From: a virus
Direction: 5' to 3' (one strand)
DNA: 41,932 nucleotides
Virus record (IMG/VR): IMGVR_UViG_3300025120_000149
Coordinates: 1-41,932 of that record
A program made the position numbers and the translations under genes. Positions 31,676 to 40,791 of the stretch are shown one piece after another; within the stretch, counting starts at the first letter, position 1, and every line of letters begins with the position of its first letter. The notes beneath the pieces are model-generated. The model saw nothing but the letters and a program-made list of their open reading frames with translations. It was not told where the DNA came from and did not search any database.

Positions 31676-32446
31676 TTATGAAAGCTTTTTCATAATAGAT
31701 TTCATTAAATCTACGCCTTCATCAGTTTTAAAATACTGCGCTAATGCAGCATAAGGGTGTTGTTCAAATGGTACTGTTAAAACTTTTTTGCCATTAGCAA
31801 ATTTAAAAACAGTATTATCATCTGTTAATTGTAATATACCAATTTCAACAGCTCTATTAGCTAAATTACGAAGTTTGATATCTTCATCATTAGCTAGCTC
31901 TAAAAATAAAGATGGTTGAGATTTAGCAAACTTATAACCATCTCTTTTTAATTCTTTAGAAGATAACTTAGAAACACCAGATCCCATTTCTGTTCTCATT
32001 ATAGCTTCTAAATGTTCTATATCCATTTCATTAACTAAATTTAAAGCTTCAAGTTCCAATTCAAGAATATCAATTTCTTCTGCAGCTTCTTGAACATCAT
32101 CAATTTCTTGCCATAATTCTTGCTTTTGAGGATGATATAAAGAAAGTAATTTTTGCAAATTTTGATCTTCTTTTGGAACATACATAATACCATCTAAAAA
32201 TACGGCATGAGATAATGTTACAGCCCCATCTTGATCATCTACAAATAATGATCTTTGATTTGTAGCATATCGTATTTCTCTATTTACACCGTCTTTTTCA
32301 TCAAACCATAGTAAAGGTTTTCTAGCGGTATGTTTTGTTTGGATAGTCCACGATATTGGTGATCTGTTATTTGTAAGTATATACGTTCTGTCTTTTATTT
32401 CCCATCCTTTTTCTATAGATGGGGTACTAATTGTTTTTGTTGTCAT
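31676..32446 (-). CDS. Hypothetical virion-cluster protein (256 aa)
   Basis: Not recognised. The N-terminal third is beta-like (RTYILTNNRSPISWTIQTKH, FDEKDGVNREIRYATNQR). Residues 95-140 are an acidic coiled-coil helix (EIDDVQEAAEEIDILELELE). The C-terminal part is mixed (FKFANGKKVLTVPF). Directly downstream of the major capsid gene, so a head-associated role such as decoration or completion is plausible. It is flanked by hairpins on both sides, meaning its transcript may be separately controlled. Confidence 0.65.
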   Translation of the reverse strand: MTTKTISTPSIEKGWEIKDRTYILTNNRSPISWTIQTKHTARKPLLWFDEKDGVNREIRYATNQRSLFVDDQDGAVTLSHAVFLDGIMYVPKEDQNLQKLLSLYHPQKQELWQEIDDVQEAAEEIDILELELEALNLVNEMDIEHLEAIMRTEMGSGVSKLSSKELKRDGYKFAKSQPSLFLELANDEDIKLRNLANRAVEIGILQLTDDNTVFKFANGKKVLTVPFEQHPYAALAQYFKTDEGVDLMKSIMKKLS

Positions 32447-32466
32447 AATTAAATAATATAAAATAA

Positions 32467-32495
32467 GAATACTAGGCCCCGAAGGGCCCGTATCC
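32467..32495 (-). terminator. C(UUCG)G-capped hairpin after the major capsid gene
   Basis: Read on the - strand: GGATAC, G, GGCCC, loop TTCG, GGGCC, TA, GTATTC. The GGCCC/GGGCC stem closed by C-G around TTCG is the very stable cUUCGg tetraloop, and a second 6-bp stem lies below a small internal loop. A T-rich stretch (TTATTTTATATTATTT) follows. It probably terminates or stabilises the 3' end of capsid mRNA. Confidence 0.8.
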
Positions 32496-32512
32496 TATAG
32501 TTAAAAAACTTA

Positions 32513-34045
32513 TTAAGCTTTAAATAATACAAAATTATTTGCTGCTTGAGTAATAAGGCATCTTTCAGTAAGATAATGCATTCTCATTTCGTCAATATCT
32601 GAGCTAGTTGGTCCACCAACAGATCCTGTAATCCAAGATTTCATTTTTCTGTTGTCAGTTTCAGAAGCTCTATATCTTACGTGTAAGAATGGACGCTTAA
32701 TGTTTGTTCCAAGTTGTTGGTCATAAACAGTTGAAGTACCTGCTGGTACTAAAACTCCTTCTATGTCTCCAAAACCTCCACGAGTTGACCAGTCATTTAA
32801 ATATTTCCAGTCAGTTTTGTAAAAGTCATAAGATCCTCTACGATATCCAGTAAATCCTAATGTAAGAGCCATATCTTCGCTGTTATTAAATACTCCATAA
32901 GAAGTACCTCCAGCATAACCTCCATTTTGTTGTGCTAAAATGTCGTCAATTTCTAAAGAAAGATCTCTATCTAAGAAAAGCATGTTTTCTTCAATAGCCC
33001 CTTGCTTATCTAATTGCTTAAGCACAGCATCAAAGTCAGTTAATGCACCACCTCCAGCTGCTTGCGCGCCGAAGCCTGAATATACATTTCCTCTTTCTTC
33101 AATTGCATCAAAGAAACCTTGAGTACCACGTGCGTTTTGTGCAGCTAAGCTACCTCCATAAGTTCCAAGTGCAATGTTAGCACCACCTGCAGTTTTTTCA
33201 ACACCTTCAACCATAGCCATTTCTACGTAGTCTTCCCAACGTAGTCTATTTTCATGCTCTGATTTTAAGTACCATAAATAACCATCAGCTCCATTTTCTG
33301 AAGTAACTTCAATCCATCCAATCTGAGCAGTGTCAGATCCATTGATTGAATAATGCTCTTTCATAATAATAGGAGCATTAGTAAATGTAGCATAGCTAGG
33401 ATCTAGCTTTTCGGTAAAGTTTCCAGTACCTTTAGCAAATTCAGATCCATAAACTAAAGCAGTTACTCTTTGTGCAGCAGTTACACCAGCGTGAGCTTTG
33501 TATGCTTTAATTTGAAAACGCGTGTCTTCAACTAAAGTAACTACACCTTTAATTACTGCAGCAGAACCTCCTACCGCAGAAGTTGCGCTAGTTTGAACTT
33601 GAATCATAGCTGTTTGGCCAACTTTGAAATTACAGTTTCCTGTAGTTGCTGAAGTTAAGCCTACGCTAGTTGGTTGAGCAGGAATGGTGAAATTTAATCT
33701 ACCACCAGCATTAGCATCAGCTGCAATTACTGCAGCCGCACCAACAGCCGGTAAATTCGCAGCAGTCCCCTGAGGGAGTACATTCGCGTAACGAGTGTGT
33801 AAACGTCCTTGTTCTGTCCATATAATTTGATCTGATGTTGAAGGCATCTCTGCAGATACCATTCTTAAAAATGATCCGATTGAACGATTTCCGTATCTTT
33901 CGACTTCTTTTTCGTATACATCGGGTAAAAATTGTTGTGTCCATTGATCATGTGCCGCAGCAGTGAAGTCAATGTAATTCCCAGAATATAATGTTTTAGA
34001 CTGGGTTGGTTGTAATGCGGCAGGAATGCCACTAGTAAAAGCCAT
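32513..34045 (-). CDS. Major capsid protein (HK97-fold candidate)
   Basis: The 510-residue protein has the composition and position of a major capsid protein: between scaffold and neck genes, isolated by its own hairpin, and with a less AT-biased, high-expression-like codon choice. Features include VSAEMPSTSDQIIWTEQGRL near residues 63-82, seen in capsid proteins of Bacteroidota phages as I recall them; a Gly/Ala/Thr-rich region (100-200); the helix-rich EHENRLRWEDYVEMAMVEG near 265-285; a Gly-rich loop GAQAAGGGALTDFDAVLKQL; and a C-terminal EMRMHYLTERCLITQAANNF. No protease gene is visible, so maturation may not need one. The leader is A-rich (AAATCAAACAAAA) with no Shine-Dalgarno. Confidence 0.85.
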   Translation of the reverse strand: MAFTSGIPAALQPTQSKTLYSGNYIDFTAAAHDQWTQQFLPDVYEKEVERYGNRSIGSFLRMVSAEMPSTSDQIIWTEQGRLHTRYANVLPQGTAANLPAVGAAAVIAADANAGGRLNFTIPAQPTSVGLTSATTGNCNFKVGQTAMIQVQTSATSAVGGSAAVIKGVVTLVEDTRFQIKAYKAHAGVTAAQRVTALVYGSEFAKGTGNFTEKLDPSYATFTNAPIIMKEHYSINGSDTAQIGWIEVTSENGADGYLWYLKSEHENRLRWEDYVEMAMVEGVEKTAGGANIALGTYGGSLAAQNARGTQGFFDAIEERGNVYSGFGAQAAGGGALTDFDAVLKQLDKQGAIEENMLFLDRDLSLEIDDILAQQNGGYAGGTSYGVFNNSEDMALTLGFTGYRRGSYDFYKTDWKYLNDWSTRGGFGDIEGVLVPAGTSTVYDQQLGTNIKRPFLHVRYRASETDNRKMKSWITGSVGGPTSSDIDEMRMHYLTERCLITQAANNFVLFKA

Positions 34046-34065
34046 TTTTGTTTGATTTTAAGTTG

Positions 34066-35316
34066 TTAATTATTCCATTTAATGCGCAACTTATCAGATG
34101 AGTTACCAGATACAACTCTAATTTTATCTCCTTGATTGGTTTCTATTGTAGTATTATCTACTCTAGGATCCATATTAATATTTTTAGCTTGCTTAGCAGC
34201 ATTTTTTATAGCGTCGGCACGGCCTTGCTCATAAAAGTGATTTGCAATCTTATCTGCATTTGTAGCTGAAAATAAAGCTTTATGATACCCAGGGGCATCT
34301 GCTACAGCTCCATCTTTTCCTAAAAACTCATTAACAAAATTAGAAATATCTGATTGATATTGTTTAACTTTTTCAGTATTATCTACCTTAAACCTATATT
34401 TGTTTTCTCCGACCTTAAAATCAAAACCTTTGAAATTATCATTAAAAACATTATTTGTTTTTTCAATAAACTGTTTTTGAAGATTATTATATTCTTCTGA
34501 TTGTTGCTGTGAACTTTTATAATACTCCATAGCTTCAATATATTCAGGAGAAATATTTTCTTGCTTTCTTAACTTAAGATCAGCATAATATTTTTCCTTA
34601 GCACTATTAAAATAATTTTGAGCATTATATAATTCTTCTTTAAAAGCTAATTGCTTAGCTTTAACGTCAGACGGTTCATCCGCCTCTTCATCATATGCAA
34701 AATTTTTGTTAAATAAAAAATCAACATCATCTGCATCTAAATGAGGTTTTGTACTTTTATAATATTCACGAAGCAATGTGGTATTGTCCATTTTTGAAAC
34801 ATCTTTGTTCAAATTTACATAGTCTTCAACGGACCCACCGGTTTCATCCATAAACCTTACAAGTTTATCTATGTTTTCAGGAAGTTCTTGTTTTTGTGCT
34901 TCAGGTATATTTTTTTCTTCTATTACTTGTTTAGGCTCCTCTTTAATTATTTCTTTAGGTACCTCTTCTTCATTTACAAGTTCTAAAGGTGATTCACTTA
35001 TTTTTTCTTCTTCTTTTTCTTCTTTTTGCTCGGGCTCTTTTGAATCTTGCTCCCGTACTTCTTTGTCCACTTTTTCGCTATCGCCGGCTCCATCGCCCAC
35101 AGATATGCTCTCTGCTTCTTGCTTTTGAACGGCATCTTCTTTTGGTATTGGTGGTTTATCTAAGTTAATTTTATAAACGCCGTCATCTTGCAAACCATAT
35201 TCTTTATCAACAGTTCCCTCTTCAACGGCTTTTTCTAAAACAGCAGTTTCTTTTTCTTGAGCTGTTTGAGGCTCATTAGAATCTTCTACTGGTTTAACAT
35301 TAATTGTTTCTTCCAT
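34066..35316 (-). CDS. Putative scaffolding protein (416 aa)
   Basis: Lies between portal and major capsid genes, the normal place for a scaffold. The first ~150 residues are strongly acidic and disordered (EQKEEKEEEKISESP, EEVPKEIIKEEPKQVIEEKN). Residues ~195-330 are charged helices (coiled-coil-like). The C-terminal 25 residues carry a basic patch (KLRIKW) that could bind the capsid protein, as in known scaffolds. There is no catalytic triad for a protease. Function is inferred from position and composition. Confidence 0.72.
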   Translation of the reverse strand: MEETINVKPVEDSNEPQTAQEKETAVLEKAVEEGTVDKEYGLQDDGVYKINLDKPPIPKEDAVQKQEAESISVGDGAGDSEKVDKEVREQDSKEPEQKEEKEEEKISESPLELVNEEEVPKEIIKEEPKQVIEEKNIPEAQKQELPENIDKLVRFMDETGGSVEDYVNLNKDVSKMDNTTLLREYYKSTKPHLDADDVDFLFNKNFAYDEEADEPSDVKAKQLAFKEELYNAQNYFNSAKEKYYADLKLRKQENISPEYIEAMEYYKSSQQQSEEYNNLQKQFIEKTNNVFNDNFKGFDFKVGENKYRFKVDNTEKVKQYQSDISNFVNEFLGKDGAVADAPGYHKALFSATNADKIANHFYEQGRADAIKNAAKQAKNINMDPRVDNTTIETNQGDKIRVVSGNSSDKLRIKWNN

Positions 35317-35347
35317 AATTGTATATAATAAAATAGTTTAAATAGTT

Positions 35348-37753
35348 TTATCTAGGTTCAAATCTTGATAAATCAAAACCTCCTAGAACATCATTGCCTT
35401 TTGATTCAAAGGACTTTTTAGGTTTACCAGTGTCAACTGGGCCTGTAACTTTTGAAAGAGATATTTTTTCTTTACTTGTATTTTGAGCATTTACAAGCTC
35501 TTTCTGCGCTTGTAATTCTAATTCTTTTAATTGAACATTTAAATCATATTCAAATTGCATAAGCTCTCTTTTTGTTCTAGCTTCAACTTCCATTTTCTTT
35601 ATTGAAAGTTCATTCTCAGCAGTAGAAACTTGAATTTTAGATTCTGTTTTAATTTGTTCAGCTTGAGCTTTAGCATTTTCAACAACAACCTGTGCTTGGC
35701 CCTGCGCTTCTGCTTGTGCAGTACTTGCAGCTTGAGCCTGTTGCTGGTCAACTTGTTGCTTTTTGATTCTTCTAAACTTTAGTAATTGATTTGCAAGTTT
35801 AGTATTATTTATTTCTCTTATATCAATAGCATCTTCTAAAAATATACTTTTTTGAGCTAAAGCGGTTTGTATATTAGCTTCTAATAATTGTTTTTCTTCT
35901 TGATCAGGTTCAAGTTCTAAGAATATACCAAAGTCATGCATGTGTAATTCTTTTAATTCCTCTAATGAACCTACTGTAAACCTACCTAAAGCTGTAATAA
36001 AAGCTTCTTTTGAAGGATGAAATTCTAATACATCCTTAAACCTAAGGGATATAGCTTCAGCTAAGCTGGTTGTAATAAACATACTACTACTTAAAACATG
36101 CCTTGTAGCTGTATTGCTATTAGCTGCTGCTAATTTTTGAACTCCTACTAATGCTTTTGGATCTGGATCAGAACCATCACGAGCTTCATTAAGGCCCGTA
36201 ACATCACGCATCATTTGAATATATTGATTATATGCGCCTATTAAGATTTGTATTTGATTTCCACCGCCTCCTGGTAATTCTTGAATAGGAACTTTACCTG
36301 GATTCATTTCCCCATCAACAGTTTGAGATCTACCTATAATAGAACCTGTTTGGAAGTACATGTTTAATGCTTCCTGAGGATTGTAACTTGTGCCATTACC
36401 TAAATCAATTTCAGCTAAACCATCTGCATCTAAATAAACTCCAGAGGGAGTCATTCTTTGTATTGCTTGCTGTAATTTTAAATGAGTTAATTGAACTAAA
36501 TCGGCATAAGGAGCCATCTTAGAAACTAAAGAATTTATATTACCTTTATATAATCTAGGAGCGCTTAAAATATAATTCATCATTACCTTATTAGTATTAG
36601 ATAATGGTCTAATCATATTGCTAGCTTTTTCCCATTTTAATAATTCGTAGGTTCCTAATATAAATGCTCCTTCGTATATTACTTCTCTAGCTTGTGCAAC
36701 TTTTTTAAATCTAGTTCTTTTATCACTAGGCGGGTCAAAACTATCGTCTTTTTGTATGGCTTTCTCTGCACCACTGGTAGTTTCTTTTATTTTATAAACA
36801 TTACTTTCCCATGTCTTCCAGTTAAAATATAATACCGTAACAACATTATTGTCATCAATAGCTCCATTACTATCATTACCTATAGTACTATAATCAACAT
36901 AATTAGATCCTTTTTTAGTATATTTTTCAATTGTCTCATCTGTTAAACTAGGAAATTGCTTTTTAAGTTCATTTACTTTTATTTTTTTAACTTCTCCAAA
37001 ATAATAACAATCTTGAAAATTGGGATCTTCTGTATAGGACCATACTAAGTTTGCTGGATCTACATAATCTAATTTTATACCATCTGTATTATTAAAAGAA
37101 TGCTTAGCACAGCCAATTCCTATAACAGCTAAATCATAATCTACACGGCTTTTTATTTCATCATATTTATTTGAAAGAAAAACATTATTAATAGCTTGCT
37201 CTTGAGCTATTTCAATTCCTTGCTTATAATTTAATTGCATAAATAATTCTAGCTCTTCAGTATTAGAAGGTAAATCTTCCTCAGGAACATTTCTAGCATT
37301 AACACCTAATTCAGCTTCAATATCAGCTAATATTTTTTTAGCTGCTAAATCTCTTTGTATATTATTTACAAATTTAGTTCTTTTACCTGTAGATATAGGA
37401 TCTTGAGCAAAAGCTTTTATACTAAACAATCTGTCTTGCATGCCATTAACAACTATATCAACAAATTTAGGAACTATAGGCACTGGCTTCCAGTCTAAAT
37501 TTAAATAAGATAAATCACCATTAATAGCAAATTCATCTTTATATTTTTTTATAGATTGCTCACCTCTTGCATATAATCTTAGTCTATGATACTCATCTCT
37601 TGTTTGATAATATCTACCAGCTCCATTGTCTTTATTAAACCAATCTTGCTCTATAGCTCTAGCAACAGATAATCCGTATTCTTTAGATTGTTTTATTGCA
37701 TCTGAGACAGCTTGACTCGGGAATTGAATTGATTGCCCTTTATTTTTTGCCAT
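35348..37753 (-). CDS. Portal protein
   Basis: At 801 residues it fits large portal proteins of short-tailed phages. It directly follows terL and precedes the scaffold and capsid genes, the standard order. The core has the usual features: an N-terminal helical region with ARGEQSIKKYKDEF, a beta-rich wing (DYVDPANLVWSYTEDPNF and TVLYFNWKTWE), and MRDVTGLNEARDGSDPDPKA in the stem region, which matches the portal VTGIxxxxxG-type motif. The last ~130 residues are a Gln/Ala-rich coiled coil (ELQAQKELVNAQNTS), probably the long barrel seen in some podoviruses. Twelve copies would form the DNA gate. Confidence 0.87.
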   Translation of the reverse strand: MAKNKGQSIQFPSQAVSDAIKQSKEYGLSVARAIEQDWFNKDNGAGRYYQTRDEYHRLRLYARGEQSIKKYKDEFAINGDLSYLNLDWKPVPIVPKFVDIVVNGMQDRLFSIKAFAQDPISTGKRTKFVNNIQRDLAAKKILADIEAELGVNARNVPEEDLPSNTEELELFMQLNYKQGIEIAQEQAINNVFLSNKYDEIKSRVDYDLAVIGIGCAKHSFNNTDGIKLDYVDPANLVWSYTEDPNFQDCYYFGEVKKIKVNELKKQFPSLTDETIEKYTKKGSNYVDYSTIGNDSNGAIDDNNVVTVLYFNWKTWESNVYKIKETTSGAEKAIQKDDSFDPPSDKRTRFKKVAQAREVIYEGAFILGTYELLKWEKASNMIRPLSNTNKVMMNYILSAPRLYKGNINSLVSKMAPYADLVQLTHLKLQQAIQRMTPSGVYLDADGLAEIDLGNGTSYNPQEALNMYFQTGSIIGRSQTVDGEMNPGKVPIQELPGGGGNQIQILIGAYNQYIQMMRDVTGLNEARDGSDPDPKALVGVQKLAAANSNTATRHVLSSSMFITTSLAEAISLRFKDVLEFHPSKEAFITALGRFTVGSLEELKELHMHDFGIFLELEPDQEEKQLLEANIQTALAQKSIFLEDAIDIREINNTKLANQLLKFRRIKKQQVDQQQAQAASTAQAEAQGQAQVVVENAKAQAEQIKTESKIQVSTAENELSIKKMEVEARTKRELMQFEYDLNVQLKELELQAQKELVNAQNTSKEKISLSKVTGPVDTGKPKKSFESKGNDVLGGFDLSRFEPR

Positions 37754-37755
37754 AT

Positions 37756-39987
37756 TTATTTTATTATCTGACTTCTTGATCCTGAATTAGTATATTTTGA
37801 AAAACCAAAATCAACTTTTTTTGTTACTCTTTCCGCCGAAGGGCGGTATAAATGTTTTTGACAAGCCATTATAGCTAAACCACTACTTATAGAAGCATCA
37901 TGAGATGTTCTTTTTGATATATCAAATTTAGCCCAATCTTCTAATGTTCTTTGAAAAAACATATTACCATATGAATTTTCTTTTTTACCAATATGATTTT
38001 CTATATAAGATTCTATAGCAGCAGCATGAGCTTGTTTAATATCTTCTGATGTATTAGGTATACCACCTAATTCTATTTCTGTTTTAGACAATTTTATTTT
38101 AGATTTATCGGGACGGTTCATAGAAAAACCTCTATAACCTCTTCTTTTAAAGTGATATAATAATCTTGGTTTATTATTTTCAGCAAGTATAGGCATTCCA
38201 TAAAATAAACAAGCCATTAATACATCTTCAAAAAATATTTCTGCTGTTTGCGGCCTTGCAATATATTCTAAAAAAAATTTAGTATTAGGTATATCACTAA
38301 TCATACTCCACGTTGTTAATCCGTGAAGAGCACCATTAGACCCACCACCCCCAACAGTACCGCTGATATCATAACTATCGCACCCGAAGGCTCCGAGGCC
38401 ATCATTGCCAGGAAATTTAATACCATTTTTTATAATTATATTATTTTGTAAAGAAACTGGAGGTATCCAGGATAACCTAAATCTTCCATTTTGAGTTGGT
38501 GTCCATATTACTTTAGTATCTTTTATACCATTTTTCCAACTAAAAGAACCTGTTGTTACATATCCTTTTAAAGCCATTTCTTCATTATAATCTATTTGTT
38601 CATAGATTTTAGTTAAATTAAATAAAGAATTAACCGTTTCATCCCTAAAAGCATGCTTTTCTGATCTTGGAAATTGTCTATAATATTCATTTAAAGCATC
38701 GCTATCATGTTTTAATCCTTCCACCTCATTATTCCAGTGGTTAACAACTCCCGAATGTATTTTTTCGCCATCAATTCCTTTAATCGGTTCTGGTGGATTG
38801 TCGAAGACAGGATACCCGAATTTATCAATGAATCCTTCGTATCCCCATTCCATAGGTATGAACAAAGCATATAATCCACTTGTAGTCTGGCCATTGCGGT
38901 TTCTATTTGTGACATCTGAATTGTTATATAATTTTTTAAAATGATCTCCTCCTTTATTTAAAGCATTAGAGGTGGATCCCATCATGCATTTACCAACTAC
39001 TCGTGCTCCAAGCCTGAGGCACGTTTTCGTGACTCTCCAGTTGTTGAGTATATTGTCCGGCCTCTCCCATTTGCCGGATTCGTCATGTACAAGGAGTTGG
39101 AGTTTTTCCCCATCGTACGAGTTGTCGCCGGTGTTCTTCCAATCAATTGTTGTGTCGAGCCCCTGCCCAAATTCCTTCTGATTATAGGTCTCTTTAATGG
39201 CATTTCTGGTAAGTCTTCTTGACGGTATCTTATAGGATAACTCCGTCTTTGGTCTCTCCATCCCATCCTGTATTGGTTTGAAAAAGAATGGATAGTTGAT
39301 GGATATAGGTACAATCTTGTCTGTAAACATCTTCTTTGCATCTGCTCCAGTTTTAGATAATACTCCAAACCTAGAGTCTTTGGAAGTGGTTGCCAAGTTA
39401 ACAGTCTCTGATGATGCCATGAAGCTAAACCCAGACCGTCTATTCTTGAGGTAGCACATTCCATAAGATCTTTTATCTGCCTTGCACGCCTCCCAGAAGT
39501 AATAAAAGATTCTATTCGCCTGTCTAAAGTCTGGTGCTCCCACGTCAATCTTTGTCCAAGTGAGATAGACATAGTGCGATCCTGTAATGTAGTTCGGGGA
39601 ACCATTGCACATGAACCAATAACCATCATTACGATAATTAAATTCATCATCAATATACTTGTAATACTTTTCCTTAATATCTTCTGGATAAGATTGAAAA
39701 TCATATATGCTTTTTATTTTATTTAAAGATTCAGGTTTATTTTTTATTTTAAAATATTGATCTGACTGCTTTAGGTCTTCTCCATCTATTACGTTTGGAG
39801 TTTTAGGTATTGCTACCTTAAGACCTTGTATTTCATATATGTTACCTATTGTACCATCTTTACTTATTATAACACAGTCTAGATCTTCATTATATCCATA
39901 TTCAAACCTCTTATGTTTATTAAGATGTTTAATTTTTTTATCAGATAAATGAGTTGTGTGTATTTTATAAAGTGTTTGTTTGTACAT
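37756..39987 (-). CDS. Terminase large subunit
   Basis: Packaging ATPase and nuclease. The sequence has Walker A-like LKNRRSGFSF (about residues 178-187), where the canonical GK[ST] is replaced by GFS; Walker B LLVHDESGKWE near 300 with catalytic Glu after Asp; the coupling MMGSTSNALNKG near 340; and the nuclease Asp in GAFGCDSYDIS near 535, with another acidic site in KRTSHDASIS near 700. The length of 743 is at the large end. It is read from 39987, sharing bases with the small upstream gene. Within it, about 38750-39650 has much higher GC and CTC/GAC/GGC codons than the AT-rich flanks. Confidence 0.87.
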   Translation of the reverse strand: MYKQTLYKIHTTHLSDKKIKHLNKHKRFEYGYNEDLDCVIISKDGTIGNIYEIQGLKVAIPKTPNVIDGEDLKQSDQYFKIKNKPESLNKIKSIYDFQSYPEDIKEKYYKYIDDEFNYRNDGYWFMCNGSPNYITGSHYVYLTWTKIDVGAPDFRQANRIFYYFWEACKADKRSYGMCYLKNRRSGFSFMASSETVNLATTSKDSRFGVLSKTGADAKKMFTDKIVPISINYPFFFKPIQDGMERPKTELSYKIPSRRLTRNAIKETYNQKEFGQGLDTTIDWKNTGDNSYDGEKLQLLVHDESGKWERPDNILNNWRVTKTCLRLGARVVGKCMMGSTSNALNKGGDHFKKLYNNSDVTNRNRNGQTTSGLYALFIPMEWGYEGFIDKFGYPVFDNPPEPIKGIDGEKIHSGVVNHWNNEVEGLKHDSDALNEYYRQFPRSEKHAFRDETVNSLFNLTKIYEQIDYNEEMALKGYVTTGSFSWKNGIKDTKVIWTPTQNGRFRLSWIPPVSLQNNIIIKNGIKFPGNDGLGAFGCDSYDISGTVGGGGSNGALHGLTTWSMISDIPNTKFFLEYIARPQTAEIFFEDVLMACLFYGMPILAENNKPRLLYHFKRRGYRGFSMNRPDKSKIKLSKTEIELGGIPNTSEDIKQAHAAAIESYIENHIGKKENSYGNMFFQRTLEDWAKFDISKRTSHDASISSGLAIMACQKHLYRPSAERVTKKVDFGFSKYTNSGSRSQIIK

Positions 39988-40232
39988 TATTTGATTCTAT
40001 TTTCAACACCTAAAAAAGTTTTAGATTCTTTATTACTAGATTTTTTATCAGATAGCTCTTCAATTTTTTCTATAATTTTTAACGAATCTTCTATTGCAAC
40101 CCATTTAGCTTGTGCTGCAGTTTTTGCTTTTTCAGGATCTAGTTCAGATAAATCAATATTTTGTTTAATAACTTTTTCAAGTTCAACCAGTGCTTTTTCA
40201 GCGGCTTGTATTATTCTTTTCCTTCGATCCAT
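39987..40232 (-). CDS. Candidate small terminase subunit (81 aa)
   Basis: A wholly helical, charged protein (RIIQAAEKALVELEKVIKQN and KWVAIEDSLKIIEKIEELSD), likely a coiled-coil oligomer. It sits directly before terL and overlaps it by one base (TAATG), where a small terminase is expected. No helix-turn-helix is clear at the N-terminus apart from a basic MDRRKR. At 81 residues it is shorter than usual small terminases (about 100-180), so it could be another accessory protein. Confidence 0.5.
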   Translation of the reverse strand: MDRRKRIIQAAEKALVELEKVIKQNIDLSELDPEKAKTAAQAKWVAIEDSLKIIEKIEELSDKKSSNKESKTFLGVENRIK

Positions 40233-40791
40233 AATTTATTGTAACTTGATTAGATAATATTCTGTATAATTTTTTGCCTTCTATTTCAAACTCATATTCG
40301 GAGTCAGGTGTAAAGCCCACCACATCTCCTAAGGCTATCCCTAATTCTTCCAATTCACTATTGCTATACATAAGCTTACCTTTTAATTTTTCTTCATCCT
40401 CAGCGTGCCATTTTTTATTAGCATATATAGGCTCAACAAAGCAATATTCATTAGGACAATGCCAACTATTGTTTCTATTAAAAGCAAATATCTGATCTGG
40501 TGCAACAAAAAATTCATTTTCTTTTAAAAAATTTGAACTATTTTTTTCTTTGCCACGTATGTCAAACCATCTTCTAAATACATTATGATGAACAATTACA
40601 TCATCTCCTTCACGGGGTGTTTTACTAGTAACTCCATAAGCTGGTTCACTTAATACTTTACCAATTCTATTGACAAATATATAGTCTCTTTCTGTAATTT
40701 CTGTATTTAATATTAATTCTTTTGTATCAACATTTACTTTATTGTTGTACCGTGATTTAGTAGATATAATATAATTGAATAATGATTTCAT
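40198..40791 (-). CDS. GroES-like (Hsp10-type) candidate protein (197 aa)
   Basis: Beta-rich protein. Residues ~42-75 (RIGKVLSEPAYG then REGDDVIVHHNVFR) and ~150-185 (LGDVVGFTPDSEYEFEIEGK, followed by LYRILSNQVTI) resemble the two ends of a GroES barrel: a VGDxV turn and a final strand pair after an E-x-x-x-x-G-x-x-x-x-I pattern. T4 uses a GroES analogue (gp31) to fold its capsid protein. Here it precedes the packaging and capsid genes, which fits. No mobile-loop GroEL-binding tripeptide is obvious. The C-terminus overlaps the next gene by 35 bases. Could be an unrelated beta-barrel. Confidence 0.45.
   Translation of the reverse strand: MKSLFNYIISTKSRYNNKVNVDTKELILNTEITERDYIFVNRIGKVLSEPAYGVTSKTPREGDDVIVHHNVFRRWFDIRGKEKNSSNFLKENEFFVAPDQIFAFNRNNSWHCPNEYCFVEPIYANKKWHAEDEEKLKGKLMYSNSELEELGIALGDVVGFTPDSEYEFEIEGKKLYRILSNQVTINYGSKEKNNTSR

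Noticed and set aside
38997-39704. 235-codon frame on the - strand in another frame of the terminase gene
   Set aside because: It falls inside the GC-rich codon island, where stop codons are rare in all frames. The terminase frame has the conserved motifs, and this product has none and an odd composition.
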